The translations under genes and the position numbers were made by a program. 64,000 nucleotides of DNA, from the NCBI RefSeq assembly GCF_032854445.1, contig NC_088304.1, forward strand, positions 620,001 to 684,000, written 5' to 3'. This DNA is from Liolophura sinensis (taxonomy: Eukaryota; Mollusca; Polyplacophora; Chitonida; Chitonidae). Of the stretch, positions 12,117-25,700 are shown one piece after another (positions within the stretch are counted from its first letter, which is position 1; each line of letters begins with the position of its first letter). Below the pieces are notes generated by a model. That model saw nothing but the letters and a program-made list of their open reading frames with translations, was not told the origin of the DNA and ran no database searches.

Positions 12117-15085
12117 AATGTTGTACTGCATACCTAAAGGATGGAAAACTTTATACCTATAAAGGTTGAACCTTATACCTATAGGAAGGTAAATCAGCCA
12201 CCGTCCTCCTCGTGGATGCTGAACTTTATACCTATAGGAAGGTAAATCAGCCACCGTCCTCCTCGTGGATGCTGAACTTTATACCTATAGGAAGGTAAAT
12301 TAGCCACCGTCCTTCTCATGGATGTTGTACTCTATAGCTATAGGAAGGTAAACTGGTCACCGTCCTCCTCGTGGATGTTGAATTTTATACATGTAGGAAG
12401 GTTAATTAGCCACCGTCCTCCTCGTAAATGTTGAATTTTATACCTATAGAAAGGTAAACTAGTCACCGTCCTCCTCGTGGATGTTGAATTTTATACATGT
12501 AAGAAGGTAAACTAGTCACCGTCCTCCTCGTGGATGTTGAATTTTATACATGTAGGAAGGTAAATTAGCCACCGTCCTCCTCGTGGATGTTGTACTTTAT
12601 ACCAGTAGGAAGGTAAATTAGCCACCGTCCTCCTCGTGGATGTTGTACTTTATACCAGTAGGAAGGTAAACTAGTCACCGTCCTCCTCGTGGATGTTGAA
12701 CTTTATACCTATAGAAAGGTAAACTAGTCACCGTCCTCCTCGTGGATGTTGAATTTTATACATGTAGGAAGGTAAACTAGTCACCGTCCTCCTCGTGGAT
12801 GTTGTACTTTATACCAGTAGGAAGGTAAACTAGTCACCGTCCTCCTCGTGGATGTTGAACTTTATACCTATAGAAAGGTAAACTAGTCATCGTCCTCCTC
12901 GTGGATGTTGAATTTTATACATGTAGGAAGGTAAACTAGTCACCGTCCTCCTCGTGGATGTTGTACTTTATACCAGTAGGAAGGTAAACTAGTCACCGTC
13001 CTCCTCGTGGATGTTGAATTTTATACATGTAGGAAGGTAAATTAGCCACCGTCCTCCTCGTGGATGTTGAACTTTATAGCAGTAGGAAGGTAAACTAGTC
13101 ACCGTCCTCCTCGTGGATGTTGTACTTTATACCAGTAGGAAGGTAAACTAGTCACCGTCCTCCTCGTGGATGTTGAATTTTATACCTATAGAAAGGTAAA
13201 CTAGTCACCGTCCTCCTCGTGGATGTTGAATTTTATACATGTAGGAAGGTAAATTAGCCACCGTCCTCCTCGTGGATGTTGTACTTTATACCAGTAGGAA
13301 GGTAAACTAGCCACCGTCCTCCTCGTGGATGTTGAACTTTATACATGTAGGAAGGTAAACTGGTCACCGTCCTCCTCGTGGATGTTGAACTTTATACATG
13401 TAGGAAGGTAAATTAGCCACCGTCCTCCTCGTGGATGTTGAATTTTATACATGTAGGAAGGTAAATTAGCCACCGTCCTCCTCGTGGATGTTGTACTTTA
13501 TGGCTATAGAAAGGTAAACTAGCCACCGTCCTCCTTGTGGATGTTGAACTTTATACCAGTAGGAAGGTAAACTGGTCACCGTCCTCCTCGTGGATGTTGA
13601 ACTTTATACATGTAGGAAGGTAAATTAGCCACCGTCCTCCTCGTGGATGTTGAATTTTATACATGTAGGAAGGTAAATTAGCCACCGTCCTCCTCGTGGA
13701 TGTTGTACTTTATAACTATTTGAAGGTAAATTAGCCACCGTCCTCCTCGTGGATGTTGAATTTTATACATGTAGGAAGGTAAATTAGTCACCGTCCTCCT
13801 CGTGGATGTTGAATTTTATACATGTAGGAAGGTAAACTAGTCACCGTCCTCCTCGTGGATGTTGAATTTTATACATGTAGGAAGGTAAATTAGCCACTGT
13901 CCTCCTCGTGGATGTTGTACTTTATACATGTAGGAAGGTAAATTAGCCACCGTCCTCCTCGTGGATGTACTTTATACCAGTAGGAAGGTAAATTGGTCAC
14001 CGTCCTCCTCGTGGATGTTGAATTTTATACATGTAGGAAGGTAAATTGGCCACCGTCCTCCTCGTGGATGTTGAACTTTATACATGTAGGAAGGTAAATT
14101 AGCCACCGTCTTCCTCGTGGATGTTGAATTTTATACATGTAGGAAGGTAAATTAGCCACCGTCCTCCTCGTGGATGTTGTACTTTATACCAGTAGGAAGG
14201 TAAACTAGTCACCGTCCTCCTCGTGGATGTTGAACTTTATACCTATAGAAAGGTAAACTAGTCACCGTCCTCCTCGTGGATGTTGAATTTTATACATGTA
14301 GGAAGGTAAACTAGTCACCGTCCTCCTCGTGGATGTTGTACTTTATACCAGTAGGAAGGTAAACTAGTCACCGTCCTCCTCGTGGATGTTGAATTTTATA
14401 CATGTAGGAAGGTAAATTAGCCACCGTTCTCCTCGTGGATGTTGTACTTTATACCAGTAGGAAGGTAAACTAGTCACCGTCCTCCTCGTGGATGTTGAAC
14501 TATATACATGTAGGAAGGTAAACTAGTCACCGTCCTCCTCGTGGATGTTGTACTTTATACCAGTAGGAAGGTAAACTGGTCACCGTCCTCCTCGTGGATG
14601 TTGAACTTTATACATGTAGGAAGGTAAATTAGCCACCGTCCTCCTCGTGGATGTTGAATTTTATACATGTAGGAAGGTAAATTAGCCACCGTCCTCCTCG
14701 TGGATGTTGTACTTTATAACTATTTGAAGGTAAATTAGCCACCGTCCTCCTCGTGGATGTTGAATTTTATACATGTAGGAAGGTAAATTAGCCACTGTCC
14801 TCCTCGTGGATGTTGTACTTTATACCAGTAGGAAGGTAAACTAGTCACCGTCCTCCTCGTGGATGTTGAATTTTATACATGTAGGAAGGTAAATTAGCCA
14901 CCGTCCTCCTCGTGGATGTTGTACCTTTTACCTGGAGGAAGGTAAATTAGCCACTGTCCTTCTCGTGGATGTTGTATCTTATACCAGTAGGAAGGTAAAT
15001 TAGCCACCGTCCTCCTCGTGGATGTTATACTTTATACCTATGGGGAGGTGAACTAGGCAAGGTCCTCCTCGTGGATCTTTAATAT
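12117..15085 (-). repeat. 53-bp minisatellite array, right arm (about 56 copies), inverted relative to the left arm
   Basis: The units are the reverse complement of the 1-1505 array (core CACCGTCCTCCTCGTGGATG). Three subtypes differ in the spacer: CATGTAGGAAGG, CCAGTAGGAAGG and CCTATAGAAAGG. They recur in ordered runs, which shows higher-order amplification. A rare variant (TATAACTATTTGAAGG) occurs near 13711 and again about 1005 bases later (19 units), with matching neighbours, so about 1 kb of the array was duplicated internally. Copies here are much more uniform than in the left arm. Confidence 0.96.
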
Positions 15086-16766
15086 TTTTTCTTCCAGTTA
15101 GTGATGGAGGACTATTAGGTTACTAATTAACAATGACACATTAGAGAAGGTCTTCAGGGTTACAGTAATGTCTGTGTTTTCGGATAATAAGGGGTTTAAA
15201 GTGTTGAGAATTTATCTGCTCGGCTATAGGCCTATATAAATATACAGGCCTATAGTCTCGTACCTTGCCCAATTATTCGTAAACGAACAAGTTACTTGTT
15301 CCGTTCTGCTCATGGATGTCCGTTCTCCTCGTGGACGTTCTCCTCATGGATGGCGGCTGCCCAGTGCTACTCGTATGGACTCTACCATATGCAGGTCTGT
15401 TACATTGTAACTTGTTGGCAGAGTTCCGGTTTCCGTTTCTTCCGGTTAACTTTGTGTACTCTCAACAAGCAAATGTGTACCATTTTGTACACGTTTTTTT
15501 GTAGCTCGCGATGTGAGTAAGATGTGTATCAGGGGTGCACATTTGAAGTGTAGGCGCATAATACATGTGACATATGCAAGCTACACATCGGTGTGTCAGT
15601 GTGGATTTGTTGCATTTAATGTGTAGCCTACTCGTGGTACACATCTTGTGTGTGTTTTATACATAGTTCCTTTTAGTGAGTACACCATAGAGGTTGTTCT
15701 TGGCATGAAAATCTAGATGTACTGGAGGAATGAATTTGTTTAACGTTCACAATGACCTGTATGAGGTGAGAAGAAAATTAACTGTCCACAGTAGCATGTT
15801 CTATATAAGACCTGTAGTGAAAAGAAAAAAAGCATTATTTGCAAAAATAATCGTACGTCGTTAAAGACCAATGAAAAGATTAAATGTTGAGTAGTAGTCA
15901 GTAACGCAGATAGGAACAGATAACACCTCTTTGTTGAGAGCAAAACTGAAGTGTGTTTAGTTGGAATGCTCCCATCTAACATGATTCAGTGAGCTCTCTT
16001 TGAACAAAACGTCAACTGATTTAAGTACGGTAGCATATTTAAAGTCGATGTTTTTGTGTGTATTTTTTGTTGTGTGTTTGTGTAGGAGGGAGGAAGGGGA
16101 TCAATGAGGCCAAAGCACTGGGCATATAAATGTAGGGGCCTACCATCCTGCACTCTCCTTACAACATACCATACTCATGTACTGTTATGTTCCCCTATAT
16201 AATTTTTCATGTACTTTTTTAAAGTAAAGGTCGTTATTATTCACTCGATTATAAAATTTGGGAATAACGGCTGATCTGAATGACGTACGTAAAATTAGAA
16301 TTAAACCGACGGATTGGGCGTTTCTTATTTAGTCTGTTCATCTATAGAGAAAAACAATTCTCTTCAAATCAGCTTGTCTAATAAACTTGTCTAATAAAGC
16401 TTACAATGTTTACGAAGTCCATGGTGAAATTTGAAGTCGAAAATTAACAAATATTTAGCGCACCAAAATGCACTCACATGCTCAAACAGGAGAATATTTA
16501 TCCAGAAGTTCAGTTCTATATTTCATTTTTATTTATTCAGTATGACTAAGAGTACATAAGCGATGATCGGAGAAATAACATTGAGTATGTAATAAATTTT
16601 GGAGCAACTCCAACATCACTTTCTATAACATTCAGATAGACTTACAGAGTCGCCTCCCTTTACAATACTCGGCATATTAGAGGTAGAAAAGGTGTGGGTG
16701 ATGGCGGGTTTACGAAAGACGTAGAAACAAATTTTCCCTTCAATAGAAACAGTTTTTCGAATCACA
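15086..16766. other. Intergenic interval with a short echo of the 53-bp unit
   Basis: At 15306-15352 there are three degenerate pieces of the minisatellite core (CTCATGGATG, CTCCTCGTGGACG, CTCCTCATGGATG) just outside the array. The remainder is A/T-rich and without recognisable exons. The last few hundred bases should hold the CENP-Q promoter, but I could not identify a core element. Confidence 0.45.
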
Positions 16767-19700
16767 ATGAGACCAGTGAGTAAACAACACAGTCAAGCGC
16801 AAAAGAAGAATGGCCGCCCGAAAAAGAAAGGAAAACGGGAAAGTAAGGCGTTGGGTATGTATAGCGAATATCAATAAACAAGTCTCTGACAATGCATATG
16901 GCAGAATGATGTAGATGTGTCCTCTTTTCTTTGATTATTCAGTTAAAAACACAGACATGACAGATGAAAGACTCAAGTAACATTCATACAGATTATGACC
17001 TTTTACTTACTAAAGCTGGTGCCTAAGCCAGATAAACTGGCAGCGGAAGGTCGATGTGCTCTTATATCACACTAGTGATAGCGAAATAGGTCGAGCAGCC
17101 ACTGTAGCCTGTGTTGTTGTTGTTTCGCCACTAATTTCTGTCATGCCTATTTTACCTCAGAATGTCTGCCCAACGGTCCCCTCCCCGATAACCTTTAACT
17201 AGCCCTTGTTCAGGGAGTTATTTTTTGCGCAAGCACTTCTTTTACGTCTACTATGGAATGAATTTATTCTGTTACATTACATACTTGTCACTACAGCCAC
17301 ATACCTTGTTGTTTTGAATTCCTATCAGGCTCATGAAGGTGTTGGTTGTGGAATTTGATTGGCCATGAATCACACATATCTAAGAAGGAAAGTTCATGTC
17401 TATAAAGATGTCATATGACTCAGTAAATCAGGGTAGATTATGTTGGACATCGCTAGTTTGATGAAGACGTAAAAACCAAGGATTTCATTTGTCTGTTAAC
17501 AAGGAGTCCATCCACATGATGAGTTCTTGGCAGAACAAAATTTGTCCAGGTGTGGACATTGTTTCTATAACTACATGTACATGTACTGCCATTCTTATCT
17601 CTTCCTGAAAGTGTCCCTGTGTTCTAAGGAGAACATGTTACATCATGAATACAATGGTGTATAAGTTATTGTTGTTCTCTCCTTTGAGCAGGTAGTGATG
17701 GCTCGTCAACATCCAGACTTGAGAATTGCTTTGTGAAGCGACAAATATCCACAAAGCAGCATAAGAAGTGGTCTTTGTTAAACCTGTCCACTAAAGCATT
17801 TGTTACCACCTTGATTCATAGCTGTATGGAGTGAGTATGATGCTTGATTTGCCCATCCACTAAGGTCATTGTTTCACTTATCCTCTGAAGCCCTTCTTGA
17901 TATACCCATTTACTAAAGCCCTTGTTATACCTGCCCACTAAAGCCATTGATACGCCCGTTTACTAAAGCCCTTGTTACATCTGCCCACTAAAGCCCGTGT
18001 TACCCATGTTCACTAAAGCCATTGATACACCCATTCACTAAAGCCCTTGTTACACGTGCCCACTAAAGCCGTTGTTACCTCTGTTCAATAAAGCCATTGA
18101 TACACCCATTTACTAAAGCCCTTGTTACACCTGCCCACTAAAGCCCTTGTTACCTCTGTTCGCTAAAGCCATTGATACGCCTGTTTACTAAAGCCCTTGT
18201 TACAATGAGAAGTGCAATGACTGGTTGACCCGTATCAGTATAATGGCTCCGGTGGGGCAGGTTACTTGCCTTTAGTAAGTCGTCTCAGTGAACAGTACTA
18301 TATAAAACAGTGGTGGAAATCCGCCCAGCAACAAGGGGGCACATTACATGCACTCTAAGACTCCTTTGACATCATATGAGTGAAAAATTGTTTAGTACTA
18401 CGTTAAGCCCCAAGCACTCATTCACTATAACCTTTGTTACACCTGTCCATTAAAGCTTTTGTTACACTCATCCACTAAAGCCTTTCTCACACCCATTGAC
18501 TAAAGCCTTTGATTTACTCGTCAACTAAGCTTTTGTTACACCAATCCATTAAGACCTGTTATACTTATCCATTAATACCTTTGTTACACCTGTCCACTTT
18601 TGTTACAAACATCCACTAAAGCCTTTCTTACACCCGTCCATGGAAGCCTTTGTTACACTCGTCCAGTAAAACCTTTGATACACTCATCTGTAAAGAAAAT
18701 TGTTGAGTACGACGTTAAACCCCAAGCACTACTACTATCATTCTCTAAAGTCCTTGTTACACCCGTCCACTAAATCCTTTGTTACACCTGTCCACTAAAG
18801 CCTTTGTTACACCTAAGCCTTTGTTACACCCGTCCACTAAAGCCTTTGTTACACCCATCCACTAAAGTCTTTCTTAAACTCGTCCACTGAAGTCTTTGTT
18901 ACACCCGTCCACTAAAGCCTTGCTTACACCCGTCCACTAAATCCTTTGCTACACCTTTCCACTACAGCCCTTGTTACATCCTTAGTTCAGGGTTGTGAGT
19001 ACATTAGCATAGTTTCATTTCTCAAATGAAGAGCTGGGATTCAAACACTGACAGATATCATTTTGTGAGGATAAATGTTGTAATATTGACTCTCTACTCA
19101 TCATAGACTTAGCCAGGATTAGAACTGTTGAAATCCTGACAATCACCCTACCACTCATTTACAGTTTCGGAAATGAAAAAATACTAAAACTGAATTTTCA
19201 TCACTGGCACAAGTTTGAATTTTTCTCTGCATTGACTGTGTGTGTGTGTTTCATGACTTCCCAAGTTGTTCTTTATGTAAAAGATGTCGTTCTTCACATT
19301 TGACACGTATACATTCGGTTCTGTAAAAGCTGTTTGTATTTGTATGAATATAATTATGTGTGTTAATTTCTGTTGGGTAGCAACGTGCTGGCAGAAGCTG
19401 AAGAATCAGAACGCACTGAAATGCAGGAAGCTCTGAATGAGCTGAAACAAAGGTCTATAACTTTGCCTGTCCTCTCCCAGGTTTCTCATGAGACCAATAT
19501 AGAACAAAATGCACAATATTAGCCATTATTTTGCACCTTTCATGTTTACCTGTCTATGGCAATCATGCTGCAATATGTTTCATATTGCATGTCGCCATGT
19601 TAAGTGTTCATATTGCACATGGCCAATAGCAACATTGATATTGCACGTTCATATTGCATGTCGCCATTAGCAAAGACTGCAGTTTTTTTCCTGTGTTTAC

Positions 19701-22700
19701 TGCACAATTCATAAGAAATTAATGCAAGTTTTCTTCAAATTTTCAATTTTTTGTCAAATTTTCATATTCTGCAACAGAATTTTGCTCTCTAGATTAATAT
19801 TTTGGTGTATATTGATAAATAGATTATTGAATGAAAAAGTGATGATGTGGACTTTGTACATAGCGGAAGCATGGGCTCTTAAGCTCATTCACGCTTCGGC
19901 ACCGTGCAGAAACTCGCCCACATCAGCTGGCATTCATACAGTAATCTATTTTTCTTTGTTATGTGATTGGTTAGAACAGTCTGCCTTGTTAACCTACAGT
20001 TTATAGCCAGACATTTGGCATTTTCAGGTTATATGTAGGAATTTTTGAATGGATAACAATTTTGTTGGTTCCAACATTTTTATTGTGTCAGTCCAGACAT
20101 TTTTATTGTCATTCATGGGTGTAGCAAATAATCACCTAGCCTGTCCAAAAGATATGGACTGCCTGTGGACAGTAAAGTCAGTACTATGTAGCCATTAAAA
20201 GTGAGATATTTGAAGGCTTTTATAGCATGATGTTCTATTTGAATTCTTTGTGTTTCTGTTTTGTTTTTTTTTTTGTTTCATATTTTCTTTGCCTTTATTA
20301 GAAATTATCCTTTAATTATACTTTATTCTTGCATGTTACACATTCTTCTCTGAGTGACCGTAACATGAGACAAGAGTAAGAAGTTTTTGGCTGTAAGTGG
20401 AAATGTTATCCTGCGAGCTGAAATGTCAGTCAGCCTTGTTTAATATTAAAACACTATTAGGCACTCTTTGTGGCACAGTCTTTGTTTTGTAATCTATCAG
20501 TGTTTTGGTCAGCAGAAATGGAAAATTTAATATTTTGGTTAAAGCTACATATATGTGTACGTAATAGGGGAGTTTGGCTTTCGAACTTGTTTATCACTGA
20601 AAGTGAAAAAAAAAGGCATTCTGTACCATGTGACCTGTCAGAATGTCAGGCATCTGCCCTAAATGGCTTAAAATTTCACCCACAAAAGTGCATGTTTAGT
20701 GGCCAATAAATGACACGAAATATTATTTTGGGTTATTAAACATGCAATTTTCCATTACAATATCATCCCATGTTCAAAGGAAACCTCAAAACACCTGTCT
20801 AAAATTAATAAAACTATCAGAATCAGGAAATATGGGCATGTTAATCATGGACAAAATTTGTGTTTGTTTAGGGTATTTTGCGTTACAGTTATTAATACAT
20901 GGGCGTCTGAAAAAAAGTTTCTCAAAACTAACTTACAGCTCATGAATGAATGAGAAAATTGAGGAGCTGAGCATTTGTAAACTGAAGACGTTCCTGTAAT
21001 AAAAGGGGATATAAGGTAATGTCTGCAAAAGTCACATGATACAGTAGGACTGTTTTTATCCTCACCAAGAAAATAGTTCAGGCTCAAAACTTCCACATTC
21101 ATTTGTTTAGAGCGATATGTTTTTAGGTCTATGCATTTGTTCATGTGTTTATGTGTAACACTTTGTTTCATTACTACTAAAGTTTTAATGATTTATACTC
21201 AAATTTGTTATTTGTAGGGTTTTTAATAACCTTGAGACCCAGAAAGCACCTGTTAATAAAATTGATTACTCAAAGTTACATCAGAAACAGGTATGTTATT
21301 TGATAGGAATATCTTTTATCAGTCTTTCACAAATACTTGGCTATGTCTGCCAGCAACCTGCGGATGGGTTGCAAGTTTCCGGTTATGTCCACATTTCTCC
21401 GACCATAATGCTGGCCATAGTCGTATAAGTCTAATATGTTTTTGTATGGCATAAACACCAATCAGATAAATAAATAAATGGCTTTTTTTATTGACTATAA
21501 GTTTGGGTATTTCACGAAGTACTCAAGAATATTACACTTATTTGACAATGGCCAGCATTATGGTGGAAGGAACTCAGGCAGAGCCAGAGTTGAACTTGCT
21601 TCCCGAATCCAATGTATTAATATGTAGATGTATGCAAGAAGAGAAAGTTTTTGCATGAATTATTATTTTAATACAAGTCTGCAAAATCTGAACTTGGAAA
21701 AAGATATTTTCATTCTGACTTAGACCTTCATACGGTTTTGTTCGTTGTTAAACAAACTGGTAAGATTTTATTAATTTGGACACAATCACAAGAAACTTTA
21801 TTTTTATGGTTCTGAAATTGTTGGACTAAAACCATCAGCTGTGAGATTGCATGTTGTGTTCAAAATGCTCTGTCTAAGAAAAGGACATTTTTGTTTTATT
21901 TCACTATGTTTTTTATTTGTGTAGATTTGTCAGGAGAAGCTCCGAAGTAAACTGACAGAAGAGGAGGAAGCCTTGAATGCTGCCATTCAGAAGACGGAAG
22001 GGTACAATTTGGTGCAAGACATTGCCCGTGTCTTGCTGCTTGTTTCCAGGCTTGATATGGCTTCTCCATCGTGCTTTGTTTACTTCCCCTATCTGCATTT
22101 AGAGTCTGACTCTCATTATCAAACTGAAGTATATGTGTAGTCTTGATATAGCTTCTCCATCGTGCTTTGCTTACTTCCCCTTCCTGCATTTAGAGTGTGA
22201 CACTCATTATCACACTTAAGTACATGTGTAGTCTTGATATGGCTTCTCCGTCGTGCTTTGTTTACTTCCCCTATCTGCATTTACAGTCTGACTCTCATTG
22301 TCACACTGAAGTACATGTGTAGTCTTGATATGGCTTCTCCATCGTGCTTTGTTTACTTCCCCTACCTGCATTTAGAGTGTGACTCTCATTATCACACTTA
22401 AGTACATGTGTAGTCTTGATATGGCTTCTCCGTCGTGCTTTGTTTACTTCCCCTACCTGCATTTAGAGTGTGACTCTCATTATCACACTGAAGTACATGT
22501 GTAGTCTTGATATGGCTTCTCCGTCGTGCTTTGTTTACTTCCCCTACCTGCATTTACAGTCTGACTCTCATTATCACACTTAAGTACATATGTAGTCTTG
22601 ATATGGCTTCTCCATCGTGCTTTGTTTACTTCCCCTACCTGCATTTAGGGTGTGACTCTCATTATCACACTTAAGTACATGTGTAGTCGTGATATGGCTT

Positions 22701-25700
22701 CTCCGTCGTGCTTTGTTTACTTCCCCTACCTGCATTTAGAGTGTGACTCTCATTATCACACTTAAGTACATGTGTAGTCTTGATATGGCTTCTCCATCGT
22801 GCTTTGTTTACTTCCCCTATCTACATTTACAGTCTGACTCTCATTATCACACTGAAGTACATGTGTAGTCTTGATATGGCTTCTCCGTCGTGCTTTGTTT
22901 ACTTCCCCTACCTGCATTTACAGTCTGACTCTCATTATCACACTTAAGTACATATGTAGTCTTGATATGGCTTCTCCGTCGTGCTTTGTTTACTTCCCCT
23001 ACCTGCATTTAGGGTGTGACTCTCATTATCACACTTAAATACATGTGTAGTCGTGATATGGCTTCTCCGTCGTGCTTTGTTTACTTCCCCTACCTGCATT
23101 TAGAGTGTGACTCTCATTATCACACTTAAGTACATGTGTAGTCTTGATATGGCTTCTCCATCGTGCTTTGTTTACTTCCCCTATCTACATTTACAGTCTG
23201 ACTCTCATTATCACACTGAAGTACATGTGTAGTCTTGATATGGCTTCTCCATCGTGCTTTGTTTACTTCCCCTATCTACATTTACAGTCTGACACTCATT
23301 ATCACACTTAAGTACATGTGTAGTCTTGATATGGCTTCTCCGTCGTGCTTTGTTTACTTCCTCTATCTACATTTACAGTCTGACTCTCATTGTCACCCTG
23401 AAGTACATATGTAGTTTTGAAAAATGCATGAAACACCAGTGAGATAAGTGAAGTTCTCCACCCAGCTCTCCACTCAGCTACATGTAATTGGTTGTTGTGA
23501 TGAATATAAGATATTGTGTGATGAAAACACTTCTACATGTAAGTAATTCCTCATTAGGAAATACATGTACTTCATTGTTTGTAACCAAAGTACACAGGCT
23601 TGAATTACATCACTTAATTTAAGTACCTCACTTGGTACGCATACTTGAATTACCTCACTTGGCACACATACTTGAATTACCTCACTTGGTACACTTTCTT
23701 GAATTACCTCACTTGGTACGCATACTTGAATTACCTCACTTTGCACACATATTTGGATTACCTGACTTTGCCCACATACTTGAATTTCCTCACTTAGCAC
23801 ACATATTTGGATTACCTCCCTTGGTACACATACTTGAATTACCTCACTTTGCACACATATTTGGATTACCTCACTTTGCACACATATTTGGATTACCTCA
23901 CTTGGTATGCCTACTTGAATTACCTCACTTGGTGCACATACTTTAATAACCTGACTTGGTACATGGTGTGAGAGAAATAGGGAAAGAACTTGACCCAGTG
24001 ACAGTAAAATGTGACTCAGTATGGCATTCCAGTGAGGCAGCAATATAAATACGTCAGCATTGTGACCAGTCTACTGCAAGGAGATCTGTCAAGATAAGAA
24101 GAAACTATTGTTAACAGCAGTGTTAAACCCCAATTAAACAAACAAATCTTAATGTAATTAGTCTTTTTGTTTAGTGCTATTAAATTAAATTAGTTAAAAA
24201 CTGTTAATTAAACAGTTTAGTGCCAACAATGAAATCAGTATGCCCAAACAAGTGAGCCAGAGCAGTCCAATTTCTATTTTCTTTCATTTTTTTAGGATAA
24301 TTGCAAAAACAAGGGAAAAGATCACACAGCTGGAACTGGAGGAGAGCTCCGTAAAAAAGGTTGGTGTGACCTAACTTTGTTCATAACATAACATTCATCA
24401 TGAACTTGTCAAGGCTTTTGATAACTGATCTTAAAAGATGCCTGGATAAGTACACACAGAAGTAAAAAGATCATGGAATATAGGTTTTAAGTTGACCAAT
24501 ACTTGCCTTTTTAATCAAGCTTAAATGATAAGAGATGAACACACCAAGTAGTCATGGTAGTGAGCATCATTGTAAAGACCATGAAAATTTGATCCAAAAC
24601 TAACTCTTGTCTTTTTTTCCATCTGTTTGAATGTTGTGGTAGGTTTTTGGACCACCTTATGTGAAGGTGTCAATGACGTTTCATTTATTCCATAGAGATG
24701 TAATATATTTCATATTGAAATAGTTCTTAGTTCATGCAAGTGGACATTACACTAACAGTAGTTACAAGAATCCCATCCTATGTTAGTGTATTGCATGACC
24801 TTCAGAATATCTCTTCTTCTTTCAGGCAGCCCTATCATATCAAACAAACCATTTCTGGATTCTTCCATGTGAATTAATCAGCCATGTTATTTCTTCATGT
24901 AAATTAGTCAGATGTTTGATTGTGTATGCTTGTCTGATTTCTTCCACATTAAATAATCAGTTGCATGATTATGTCTGAGTATACTTCTGTCTGAGTATGC
25001 TTATGTCTGAGTATGCTTGTCTGCTTTCTTCAAATAGTCAGATGCATTATTCAGATAGAGTATGCTTGTCTGCTTTCTTCCATATAAATTAATAGTCAGA
25101 TGTGTGATAGAATATGCTTGTCTGCGTTCTTCAGATAGTCAGATGTATTTGTCAGATAGAGTATGCTTGTCTGCTTTCTTCAGGTAATCAGGTGTATTTG
25201 TCAGATAGAGTATGCTTGTCTGCTTTCTTCCATGTAAATTAATAGTGAGATGTGTGATAGAATATGCTTGTCTGCATTCTTCAGATAGTCAGATGTATTT
25301 GTCAGATAGAGTATGCTTGTCTGCTTTCTTGCATTAGTCAGATGTATTTGTCAGATAGAATATGCTTGTCTGCTTTCTTCGGGTAATCAGGTGTATTTGT
25401 CAGATAGAGTATGGCTTGTCTGCTTTCTTCCATGTAAATTAATAGTCAGATGTGTGATAGAATATGCTTGTCTGTGTTCTTCAGATAGTCAGATGTATTT
25501 GTCAGATAGAATATGCTTGTCTGCTTTCTTCAGGTAATCAGGTGTATTTGTCAGATAGAGTATGCTTGTCTGCTTTCTTCCATGTAAATTAATAGTCAGA
25601 TGTGTGATAGAATATGCTTGTCTGCATTCTTCCATATAAATTAGTCATTTGGAGTTTGCCTGTCTGGTTTCTTTCAGACTCTCTTCACAGATATAGAAGA

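Noticed and set aside
15296-15520. Plus-strand frames of 62-74 codons
   Set aside because: They begin in degenerate echoes of the 53-bp minisatellite and show no domain.
23474-24043. 189-codon minus-strand frame and 104-codon plus-strand frame with nine-residue repeats
   Set aside because: They are products of the 27-bp array inside a CENP-Q intron.
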